Below, in pieces: positions 9,861 to 18,500 of a DNA stretch of 37,269 nucleotides (the first letter of the stretch is position 1; every line of letters starts with the position of its first letter). Location: contig JAQWKP010000340.1 in the NCBI GenBank assembly GCA_029247785.1, forward strand, positions 1 through 37,269. The letters are read 5' to 3'. Under the pieces are notes generated by a model. The model worked only from the letters and a program-made list of their open reading frames with translations, was not told the DNA's origin and did no database searches. A program made the position numbers and the translations under genes. The stretch comes from Novosphingobium sp. (GTDB taxonomy: Bacteria; Pseudomonadota; Alphaproteobacteria; Sphingomonadales; Sphingomonadaceae).

Positions 9861-10012
9861 TACGCGCTTACCTGGAATCGACGCATTCCCGCCCCCTGAA
9901 ATCCAATGAGCCACGCTGTATCGAACTCGGTTGATCTGGTGAAGCCCTGTTCGTTACAATGCGACAGGCATCGCCAGACACACGGAGAAACACCGCAGCG
10001 AAAAGGACGAGA

Positions 10013-10026
10013 CGCAAGCTCTTGCG
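10013..10026. repeat. CGCAAG-CT-CTTGCG inverted repeat, possible operator
   Basis: A 6-bp perfect inverted repeat with a 2-base centre lies midway between the divergent emrA-like and pentaheme starts. Its size and placement suit an operator for a dimeric repressor such as a TetR or MarR family protein. No cognate regulator is encoded nearby, and a match this short may be chance. Confidence 0.3.
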
Positions 10027-10069
10027 ATCCTGGCTAGCTGATCTAGACGATTTATCCCGTCGCACCTTG

Positions 10070-10097
10070 TTGACGAGCCTGAGACAGGGCGTAGTGA
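10070..10097 (+). promoter_or_regulatory. Weak sigma-70-like promoter candidate for the pentaheme operon
   Basis: TTGACG at 10070 and TAGTGA at 10092 are separated by 16 bases and sit about 65 bases ahead of the GTG at 10164. The -35 element matches five of six consensus positions; the -10 element is poor. Listed only as the best candidate I can see. Confidence 0.25.
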
Positions 10098-10163
10098 ACT
10101 AAAGCACGTCGAGGGGAGATTGCAGGTCTGATTCGGGTCTTTGCGGGCAGGGAGAATTGTAAA

Positions 10164-11543
10164 GTGAAGCTAGCGACGAGAAACGAGCAGGTGACTGGAA
10201 CGCTGGCCAAACTCGTAGTCCTGCTCGCTCTCCTTTTGTTCAGCTCAAAGATGGTCTCAGCTGCGACAGAAACTTCCACCCGCTTCGAAGGCGTGGCGAG
10301 CTGTGCGGGCTCTACTTGTCACGGGCGCAACGAAGGTGACGGCAAGGTGGTGCGCCAGGATGAACTGAGAATCTGGCAGGAACCCTCAAGCAAGGCTGGT
10401 GCACATAGCCGGGCATTCAGCGTCCTCGCCAGCCAGCGCGGCCAGCGCATTGCTTCCGCACTCGACCTCGGAAAAGCGACCTCCGCAACGGAGTGCCTTG
10501 GTTGCCATTCGACTTTTGTGCCAACTGAACGGCGAGGCGAGCGCTTCCTCCTATCGGACGGTGTCGGCTGCGAATCTTGCCACGGTGCAGGCTCCGGCTG
10601 GCTTTCCGGACACTATGCCGTTCCGGCAACCCACACGTCGAACGTCGCTGCCGGCTTGCAGGAACTCAATCACCCGCAAGTCCGTGCGTCGGTTTGCCTC
10701 GACTGCCATTTCGGAAGCGACAGACAGGGACAATTTGTTACCCATGCCATGATGGCGGCTGGCCATCCGCGTATTTCGTTCGAGTTGGACTTGTTCTCAG
10801 CCATGCAGCAACATTACAACTTCGACACCGACTACAAGCGTCGCAAGTCCACGCCGGACGCCCTACAACTCTGGGCGGTCGGCCAAGCTGAAGCCGTGAA
10901 ACGCTCCACCCGGCTGTTCGGCAATGCCAAGCTGGCTACCGAGGGCATCTTTCCGCAGTATTACTTCTTCGACTGCCACAGCTGCCATCGCCAGATCACC
11001 GATAACCCGACTGCCAACCGCCGGTTCGAGACCAATCCGGGCCGACCGATGCCGTTCGGCTTGGCACCATACAATGACGAGAATATCATTATACTGTCGG
11101 CGGTGTCCAAAGTCCTGGCCCCCGGCCAGGCATCACGCTTCGATGCTGCCAGCCGCAAGTTCCACTCTGCGATAGGTCAGGGGCGCTCACAGGCCGTTGC
11201 GGCGGCACGCCAGCTCAATGCGGCAGCTGATGCGCTCTCCGATGCCCTTGCCGTGCGGGGCTTTGCCGGAGGCACCGCATTTAGTGTCATCGAGGCGATC
11301 AGCAGCAAGGCAATCTCGCCCCGCTTTACCGATTATGCAGGGTCCGTTCAGGCAGTCATGGCTATCGACACGCTACTCAATTCTCTCGTGAAGGATGGAC
11401 GCGTCACGATCGGTGCAGCGGCAGGGATTCGAGCCGACATCAACCGCGCCTATGCTGCTGTTGGCAGCCCAGAACGCTATAGCCCCTCGCAATTCCGGGC
11501 GGCGCTCGGCCGCGCTTCTCGCAGCATCGGAGCGCTTAACTAA
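10164..11543 (+). CDS. Periplasmic pentaheme c-type cytochrome
   Basis: A 459-residue exported multihaem cytochrome, probably a periplasmic electron carrier. A signal peptide (KLVVLLALLLFSSKMVSA) is likely cleaved near residue 33. Five covalent haem sites are visible: CAGSTCH at 47-53, which is a CX4CH site, then CLGCH at 111, CESCH at 136, CLDCH at 178 and CHSCH near 271. The N-terminal half resembles the cytochrome c554 group of multihaem proteins in layout. The C-terminal 190 residues carry no haem and look alpha-helical. The start is GTG, supported by GGGAG nine bases upstream. Its TAA overlaps the ATG of the next gene (TAATG), so it heads a coupled operon with the HbpS-like lipoprotein, the barrel and the decaheme. 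A role shuttling electrons from the inner membrane to the outer-membrane complex is inferred from context. Confidence 0.87.
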   Translation: MKLATRNEQVTGTLAKLVVLLALLLFSSKMVSAATETSTRFEGVASCAGSTCHGRNEGDGKVVRQDELRIWQEPSSKAGAHSRAFSVLASQRGQRIASALDLGKATSATECLGCHSTFVPTERRGERFLLSDGVGCESCHGAGSGWLSGHYAVPATHTSNVAAGLQELNHPQVRASVCLDCHFGSDRQGQFVTHAMMAAGHPRISFELDLFSAMQQHYNFDTDYKRRKSTPDALQLWAVGQAEAVKRSTRLFGNAKLATEGIFPQYYFFDCHSCHRQITDNPTANRRFETNPGRPMPFGLAPYNDENIIILSAVSKVLAPGQASRFDAASRKFHSAIGQGRSQAVAAARQLNAAADALSDALAVRGFAGGTAFSVIEAISSKAISPRFTDYAGSVQAVMAIDTLLNSLVKDGRVTIGAAAGIRADINRAYAAVGSPERYSPSQFRAALGRASRSIGALN

Positions 11544-13525
11544 TGCGCAAGTTGCCAGGATATATTTCAAGTGCGGCGCTTTCTCTGTTGGTAGCCTGCA
11601 GCGGCGGGTCAACGCCATCTGGTGGCGGATCATTCGGGACCGGAACGCCTTCACCAACCCCTACGCCCGCAGCAGCGGGCAGCTACTCGATACCTGCGAC
11701 CGAGGCCCTCACCGTCGTCGATGTGCGACGGATCATCGCTCAGGCCGTCGGTGAAGCACAGGCTCAGAACCTTCCGTCGATCATTGCCGTGGTCGACCGT
11801 GTCGGAAATGTGCTGGCCGTCTTCAGCATGAACGGCGCTCGCCCGGACATGGTGACCAGCCGGCTCACTGCCACTGGCGTTATCAACAATCCCAATGTCG
11901 ACGCCCAAGGTCTGAATGTTCCGGCAACACTGGGGGCCATCGCCAAAGCTGTCACCGGGGCGTATCTATCAAGCGGCGGCAATGCCTTTTCCACCAGGAC
12001 TGCTAGTCAGATCGTCCAAGCTAATTTTCCGCCTGCCCCCAATACAGTCGGTCTCGAGAGCGGTCCGCTTTCCGGTGTGCAGTTCAGCCAACTGCCTTGT
12101 TCCGATCTCAACACTCGTTTCAAGGCGGGGGCCGCCACCGATGCGTTGATCGGCCCCAAACGGTCGCCGCTTGGGCTTGCGGCAGACCCTGGTGGTCTGC
12201 CGCTCTACAAGAATGGTGTGATCGTTGGCGGAATCGGCGTGATGGGTGACGGTGATTACGGTCTAGACCCCAATACACTCGATATCGATAGCGATGCTGA
12301 AGAACACATCGCTCTTGCCGGCATTCAGGGATTTGCGCCGCCTGAAACGATCACGGCGGACAAGATCACAGTCGACGGCACCAGCCTGCGGTTCAGCGAT
12401 GCCAAAGCTGCAAGCCTTTCCCCGCTCCAGACCAGTTTCGCCGTGGTGAACGGCTCGGCAGGACAGTTGATCGCCGTCAATGGATATACCAACGGCACCA
12501 TGATCGCGGGCACTGCTTATGGGACCGAAGCCAGCGGCTTCAGGAAGGCGGCCGGCGGGGACTTCGCCTTCTCCGATGCCTTCGTGTTGAGCAACGGCGC
12601 TGGCGGCAATCGTTTTCCGATCAAGGCCGGGACTGACGGAGTCGATGTCAGCCAGCCACTCACCGCTGCAGAAGTCCGCGCAATCCTTGAAGAAGCCTTC
12701 AAGCTCATGCGTCGCTCACGGGCCCAGATTCGTCGTCCACTTGACAGCCGGGCAGAGGTGACCGTCAGTCTCGTCGACACCTATGGCGCGGTGCTCGGTG
12801 TCGTCCGCTCACCCGACGCCCCAATCTTCGGAACCGACGTCTCGCTGCAGAAAGCGCGCACCGTCGGCTTTTTCTCGAACCCGATCGCAGCCCAGCAGCT
12901 TCTCAATAACCCGGACGCGGAAATTCCCGCATTCGTCCAGCGTACTCGAACATTCTTTGGCGATCCCACTGCCCTGAGCGGCAAGGTCGCGTTCGGCGCC
13001 AGGGCGATCGGCAATATCGCGCGACCGCACTTCCCCGATGGTGAAGCGGCTCAACCTGAGGGACCATTCTCACGACCTATTGAGGATTTCAATCCATTCG
13101 CCACCGGCCTGCAAGTCGCACTCGTCGCCTCTAATCTGGTGCAACACGCAAATTTTGTTAGCGGTCAACCAGGAGCCAGCGACACCGCCCAGCAGTGCAC
13201 GAATGTCCCGCCTGCGCCTTCGGGCCAGAGCCGGCTCGCAAACGGCATGCAGATATTCTCCGGAGGCGTTCCAATATACCGCAACGGAGTGATCGTCGGC
13301 GCGATCGGCGTCTCCGGCGACGGCATCGACCAAGACGACATGATCAGCTTCCTTGGCGTCGATCTTGGCGGCAAGAGAGTCGGTTCGATCGGCAACGCGC
13401 CCTCGGCGATCCGGTCGGACAAAGTCGTGATCAATGTCGGTGCCGGAGTGCGTCTACGCTACGTTAACTGCCCGTTCGCGCCATTCCTCGATTCGGCTGA
13501 ACAGAACGTCTGCGCGGGTCTGTGA
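11543..13525 (+). CDS. Lipoprotein with two HbpS/GlcG-like (haem-degrading family) domains
   Basis: A 660-residue lipoprotein. The lipobox LLVAC is followed by SGGSTPSGGG and a Pro/Thr-rich linker (GTPSPTPTPAAA) that would hold the body away from the membrane. Two HbpS/GlcG-type domains follow. The first begins with LTVVDVRRIIAQAVGEAQAQ and IIAVVDRVGNVLAVFSM; the second begins near residue 372 with LTAAEVRAILEEAFKL and VTVSLVDTYGAVLGVVRS. Each ends in a matching segment, LYKNGVIVGGIGVMGDGD and IYRNGVIVGAIGVSGDGI, so the protein is an internal duplication with long insertions. HbpS-like proteins bind haem or iron or sense redox state in other bacteria. Here the protein could handle haem or an iron substrate for the cytochromes. 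It is coupled by one-base overlap to the pentaheme gene and is followed at once by the barrel gene. Confidence 0.8.
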   Translation: MRKLPGYISSAALSLLVACSGGSTPSGGGSFGTGTPSPTPTPAAAGSYSIPATEALTVVDVRRIIAQAVGEAQAQNLPSIIAVVDRVGNVLAVFSMNGARPDMVTSRLTATGVINNPNVDAQGLNVPATLGAIAKAVTGAYLSSGGNAFSTRTASQIVQANFPPAPNTVGLESGPLSGVQFSQLPCSDLNTRFKAGAATDALIGPKRSPLGLAADPGGLPLYKNGVIVGGIGVMGDGDYGLDPNTLDIDSDAEEHIALAGIQGFAPPETITADKITVDGTSLRFSDAKAASLSPLQTSFAVVNGSAGQLIAVNGYTNGTMIAGTAYGTEASGFRKAAGGDFAFSDAFVLSNGAGGNRFPIKAGTDGVDVSQPLTAAEVRAILEEAFKLMRRSRAQIRRPLDSRAEVTVSLVDTYGAVLGVVRSPDAPIFGTDVSLQKARTVGFFSNPIAAQQLLNNPDAEIPAFVQRTRTFFGDPTALSGKVAFGARAIGNIARPHFPDGEAAQPEGPFSRPIEDFNPFATGLQVALVASNLVQHANFVSGQPGASDTAQQCTNVPPAPSGQSRLANGMQIFSGGVPIYRNGVIVGAIGVSGDGIDQDDMISFLGVDLGGKRVGSIGNAPSAIRSDKVVINVGAGVRLRYVNCPFAPFLDSAEQNVCAGL

Positions 13526-13526
13526 A

Positions 13527-15548
13527 ATGCCGATAGCGTCACTGCTCGTTCCAATGTTACTGGCCCAGCCTATAGCCGGAGCGGCCGCAGGGGATCTTAC
13601 TACGTCGGAGAAGCTTGCACGAGAGACGAGCGAGAGCGCTCCGGATGACGACGCTGACTGGGTGGGGTGCATCGTCGAGACAGACCAGAACATCATTTGT
13701 CCGCCAGGCGTTGAAGAAGCTCCCGACACGGTCGACCCCGGATTACTTGAGGGACGCCGCCGGCCTGGCCTTGAAGCCGCCCTTCCCGAACGCGTTACCC
13801 AAGACAATCCCGGCGCCGTCCGCGCCCCACCGCCTGAGGCCTTTCCCGTGGATCAGGTACCCATTCCAGACCGCTGGCGGCTGATTCAATCGCTAGGCCT
13901 GGTTAAGGAGCGCTGGTTCGATCCTTACAACCAGAACACATACAAAGGCGACCGACCGATTTGCATCCCTACCGAGGATGAGCAAGAAAGGCGGATGGCT
14001 CTGCGCGAGGCCGCGCGAGCCGAAGGCAAAAAGCCGCCCTATGGAAGCGCGCCATGCCTTACACCAAAATTCCTGGGCTTGACTGGGGATGACTGGTTCT
14101 TCGCTGCCAACCTTGTTTCAGACACGGTTTTCGAACCCCGCACATTCCCCATACCTGTCGGGCTGCAAACCACCACCCGGCCGGACACGCTCGACCTCTT
14201 CGGCAAGGATGCGAGCATGGTATTCTCGCAAACCTTCATCGCCGGCCTCGCTCTGATCAAGGGTCAGACTGCCTTCAAGCCTCCCGATGTAGAGTATCGG
14301 GTGACGCTGGCGTACAACGTAAATTATGTAAATGTACCTGAACGGCGCGTGCTGTTCGTCGAACCATCCAAGCCCTCGCAGCGCACCGACCATTTTCTGG
14401 GAGTCCAGGAAGCCTTCATCGATTATCACATCCGCAACACCTCTGACCGTTACGACTTCGATTCGATTCGTGTTGGCATCCAGCCGTTCCAGGCCGATTT
14501 CCGCGGCTTTCTGTTCAATGACAACCAGTTGGGCATCCGCCTGTTTGGCACCCGGGATAACAATCGATTCCAATTCAACGTCGGGGCATTCTGGCGACTG
14601 GAGAAGGACACCAACAGCGGCCTCAATGCGATTCTGCAAAAACCTCGCAAGGACTGGGTGCTCTATGCAAATCTGTATCGGCAAGATTTCCTGATCCCGA
14701 GCCTAACCAGCCAGATAACCGTGGTCTACAACCGCAACCGCGAAGGCAACCAGATCGAGATCGACGATAATGGCTTTACGGTCCGGCCGGCCCTGATTGG
14801 CGATCTTCGAGGACGTGAGTATGATGTCGTTTATCTCGGCTACAACGCCGACGGGCATATCGGGCGCATCAACTTGACCGCATCGGCCTATGCGGCGCTG
14901 GGCAAAGACCGGAACAGCATCTTCACCAGCGAGCCTGCCAATATCCGTGCATTTTTCGGCGCCGCCGAACTGAGTTATGACCGCGCATGGATGCGATTCA
15001 GGCTATCGGCACTCTATGCGTCAGGTGATGGCGATCCTTACGACAACAAGGAAACTGGCTTCGACGCGATTTTCGAGAATCCGGTCTTCGCCGGCGCCGA
15101 CACCAGCTACTGGATCCGCCAGACGATTCCGTTCGCTGGCGGCGGCCGGGCCGTTTCTGTCAACGGTCGCAACGGTATTCTTAATTCCCTTCGCTCGTCC
15201 AAAGAGCAGGGCCAATCCAACTTTAACAATCCGGGAACGATGCTTCTGGGCGTTGGCGGCGATTTTGACCTGACCCCGGAATTTCGCCTGTCGGTCAACG
15301 CCAACCACCTCTGGTTCGAAAACACATCCTCGCTGCAAGCGCTGCGCAATGAAGGCAGCATTCCCAAGGATATCGGCTATGATCTATCTCTTTCGGCAAT
15401 CTGGCGCCCGAAAGCGACGCAGAACATCGTCGCTCGCTTGTCCGCAGCCGCCCTACTCCCCGGCAAGGGCTTCCGCGACTTGTTTGACAACCAGAACGGG
15501 AACCGGAACTACTATTCGATTCTCGCCAACGTGATATTCACATACTGA
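13527..15548 (+). CDS. Predicted outer-membrane beta-barrel protein of a cytochrome operon
   Basis: A 673-residue exported protein I predict to be an outer-membrane barrel; I do not recognise a named family. A hydrophobic N-terminus (MPIASLLVPMLLAQPIAGAAAG) is a weak signal peptide. About 150 periplasmic residues with four Cys (two in GCIVETDQNIICPPG) come next. From about residue 220 the chain shows repeated alternating strands, such as YRVTLAYNVNYVNV, RFQFNVGAFWRL and FRLSVNANHLWF, with polar Asn/Asp-rich loops, and ends YYSILANVIFTY. The ORF track begins 31 codons earlier, overlapping the lipoprotein gene. I chose the ATG one base after the preceding stop. Its stop overlaps the decaheme ATG (TGATG). 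Position between two multihaem cytochromes suggests the porin of a porin-cytochrome conduit. It lacks the MtrB N-terminal CXXC, so it would be an analogue, not a homologue. Confidence 0.75.
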   Translation: MPIASLLVPMLLAQPIAGAAAGDLTTSEKLARETSESAPDDDADWVGCIVETDQNIICPPGVEEAPDTVDPGLLEGRRRPGLEAALPERVTQDNPGAVRAPPPEAFPVDQVPIPDRWRLIQSLGLVKERWFDPYNQNTYKGDRPICIPTEDEQERRMALREAARAEGKKPPYGSAPCLTPKFLGLTGDDWFFAANLVSDTVFEPRTFPIPVGLQTTTRPDTLDLFGKDASMVFSQTFIAGLALIKGQTAFKPPDVEYRVTLAYNVNYVNVPERRVLFVEPSKPSQRTDHFLGVQEAFIDYHIRNTSDRYDFDSIRVGIQPFQADFRGFLFNDNQLGIRLFGTRDNNRFQFNVGAFWRLEKDTNSGLNAILQKPRKDWVLYANLYRQDFLIPSLTSQITVVYNRNREGNQIEIDDNGFTVRPALIGDLRGREYDVVYLGYNADGHIGRINLTASAYAALGKDRNSIFTSEPANIRAFFGAAELSYDRAWMRFRLSALYASGDGDPYDNKETGFDAIFENPVFAGADTSYWIRQTIPFAGGGRAVSVNGRNGILNSLRSSKEQGQSNFNNPGTMLLGVGGDFDLTPEFRLSVNANHLWFENTSSLQALRNEGSIPKDIGYDLSLSAIWRPKATQNIVARLSAAALLPGKGFRDLFDNQNGNRNYYSILANVIFTY

Positions 15549-18500
15549 TGCGGCTGCTGCGCTTCCTCCTTGTCTTGATTGCGATCCTTATGGTCGCGGT
15601 GCCGTCGGCCCAAATCCTGGCGAGCGACGATGAAATGACGGTTGAGCGCGACTATTCGCTGGTAACCGCGCCGCCCGCTCCGGCCAGGCAGTCCGTTGCA
15701 GATGTCCGGATGAAATCGGAAGGCTGCCTGAGCTGCCACGTCGAGACCGATTCGGCCAGCATGCACGCCACGCCTGCGGTCCGGCTTGGCTGCACCGATT
15801 GCCACGGCGGCAACGCCACCATCAAAGGCAATCCCGAACTAGGCTTTTCCCATCCCGACTATGTCGCGGCGCGCGATGCTGGCCATGTCCTACCGAAATA
15901 TCCGGAAAGCTGGCACTTCCCGACTTCAGCCAACCCCAAGCGCGGCTACACCCTGCTCAACAAGGAAGCGCCCGAATTCGTCCGTTTCGTCAATCCCGGC
16001 GACTATCGTATCGCCCGCGAATCCTGCGGTGCCTGCCACCTCCCCGTTATCGAGGCTGCTGAACGCTCGCTAATGGCATCAGGCGCGATGCTTTGGGGCG
16101 GGGCCGCCTATAATAACGGCATTATCCCTTTCAAGAACTACGTCCTAGGGGAAGCCTACACACGCGAGGGTGAGCCAGCCAAGATAATTTCCCCTGGCTC
16201 ACCTGCCGGCACCCTGACAGCTGAGCAGCAGGCGCGCGGAGCCCTGGCAGCACTGTATCCGCTGCCCCGCTGGAATGTCATCCCGCCGGGAGACGTGTTT
16301 CGCGTCTTTGAACGCGGGGGTCGCAATATAAACTCGCAGTTCCCGGAAATCGGGCTGCCGAACCCGTCAGGCCAGATTCAGCGGCTCGAGGAGCCAGGGC
16401 GGCCCGACCTCAAGCAGTCGAACCGAGGTCCCGGCACAGGCCTGAGAGTCGCTATCCCGGCGCTCAACATCCACAAGACTCGGCTCAACGACCCTTTCAC
16501 CTGGTTCATGGGCACCAATGACCAGCCCGGCGACTACCGCAGCTCAGGCTGCACCTCATGCCATGTCATCTACGCGAATGACCGAGAGCCGCGGCACAGC
16601 CTGATCTATGCATCGCTAGGGCGGGATGGGCAGACGATCACAAAGGACCCCACTATCGCGGCCAAGCTGGAACCTGCTCAAAGCAACGATCACGGTGATG
16701 GCCAGAATGCGATGCCCCACGATAGCGACGACCGCGGCAAGACCCCGGGGCACGGCGACGGGCACAACTCGGACGGCAAGGCCAAAGAAAAAGGCCATCC
16801 CCTCCAGCATATCTTCACTCGCGCCATTCCAACGGCCCAGTGCATGAATTGCCACATGCATCAGCCTAACGTCTTCGTGAATCCCTATCTTGGCTACACT
16901 ATGTGGGACTATGAATCCGACGCGCCGAAAATGTGGCCCGGCCCTGAAAATGAAACGCCCCGGCCCGAAGGGATCAGCGACGAAGAATACCAAAGAGTAT
17001 ATAAGCAGCAGCGCTTTCCCACTGCCGAGGAAGTGCGTGCCATAAATGAGCGCAATCCCGAAGCCGCCGCAGCGAAGGGCCTATGGGGCGATATCGATTT
17101 CCTGCGCAACGTCTATGACCTCAACCCCGAGCTCAAGGACACGCAGTTCGCGGACTATCACGGCCATGGCTGGAATTTTCGTGCCGTTCTGAAGCGCGAC
17201 CGCGATGGCAACCTGCTCGATGCCGATGGCAATATCGTCGACCCCGACGATCCGGAGAAATGGCGCCGCAAGGATGAGGGCAAATTCGTCGAAGTGGGCA
17301 AAAATCCGGGCAAGACCGTCCACATGATGGATATCCATGCTGAAAAAGGGCTGCAATGCGCGGACTGCCATTTCGCGCAGGACAGCCATGGCAACGGACT
17401 TATCTACGGCGAAGTAGCCAATGCCGTCGAAATCGGCTGTAAGGATTGTCACGGCACTGCCGACGCATATCCGACCCTGCTAACATCGGGACCGGCGGCG
17501 CCCCCGACTGGCAATGACCTGACCCTGCTGCGCAATCCCGATGGCGAGCGCCGCTTCGAATGGCGCGAGGAACCATCCGGACGCAGGACGCTGATCCAGC
17601 GCTCGATCATCGATCCAGGCCTGCAGTGGGAAGTCAGCCTTGTCAGGAATTCGGTTGACGCTGCTTCGCCCGATTTCAACTCCAAATCAGCGCGCGCAAA
17701 GCTGATAAGCACGGCCGGAGCAGATGACGGCAATTATGCTTTCGGCCCCGGCATCACGGTGGAAAATCGCGCCCACAAGGATGACGAGATGGCCTGTTTC
17801 ACTTGCCATCTGTCATGGACAACGAGCTGCGGTGGCTGCCACTTGCCGATCGAGGCGAACTGGCAAACCTCGATGCACCACTATGAGGGCGAGACGACAC
17901 GCAATTTCGCAACCTACAACCCACAGGTTGCGCGCGACCAAATGTTCCAGCTGGGCAAGCACATGACGACCAAGGGCAGTCAAGTTGCGCCGATTCGTTC
18001 GACCTCGGCGCTCGTGCTGTCCTCGACCAACATCAACCGCGAACGGATCTATGTGCAGCAGCCGCCAATCTCGTCCTCGGGCTTTTCCAGCCAGGCATTC
18101 GCACCTCACTTCCCGCACACAGTTCGTAAGACGGAGACCAAGGCTTGCACCGATTGCCATCTCAGCGCCGATGAAGACAACAATGCGATTATGGCGCAGT
18201 TGCTGCTGCTCGGCACCAATTTTGTCAATTTTGTCGGCATCAACGCCTGGGTCGGGCTCGATGGTGGCTTTGAGGCCATACGGGTGACCGAATGGGACGA
18301 ACCGCAAGCAGTGCTTGGCTCTTACCTGCACCGCTATGCCTATCCCGACTACTATCGCCTGCATGTCGAGAAGAACGGGCGCGAGCTGAAGAATTGGGTG
18401 CGGGGCAAGTATTTTGATGGCAGCGCTTCCGGCGAAACCAAGGCGATCGAGCAATTCCGCAATGTCGTGCAGGGCACGCGTGGCGCCGTGGGCTGTCTGC

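Larger units (their letters stand above)
9861..10163. promoter_or_regulatory. Divergent control region between efflux and cytochrome operons
   Basis: About 300 bases without a gene lie between the emrA-like start and the GTG of the pentaheme cytochrome. Promoters for both operons should be here. I see an inverted repeat at 10013-10026 and a promoter-like TTGACG/TAGTGA pair at 10070-10097 reading toward the cytochromes. No regulator gene is adjacent to either operon. Confidence 0.45.

Noticed and set aside
13434-13526. Upstream start for the barrel protein
   Set aside because: It would overlap the lipoprotein gene by about 90 bases and put over 30 residues before the hydrophobic segment; every other junction in this operon is within a few bases.
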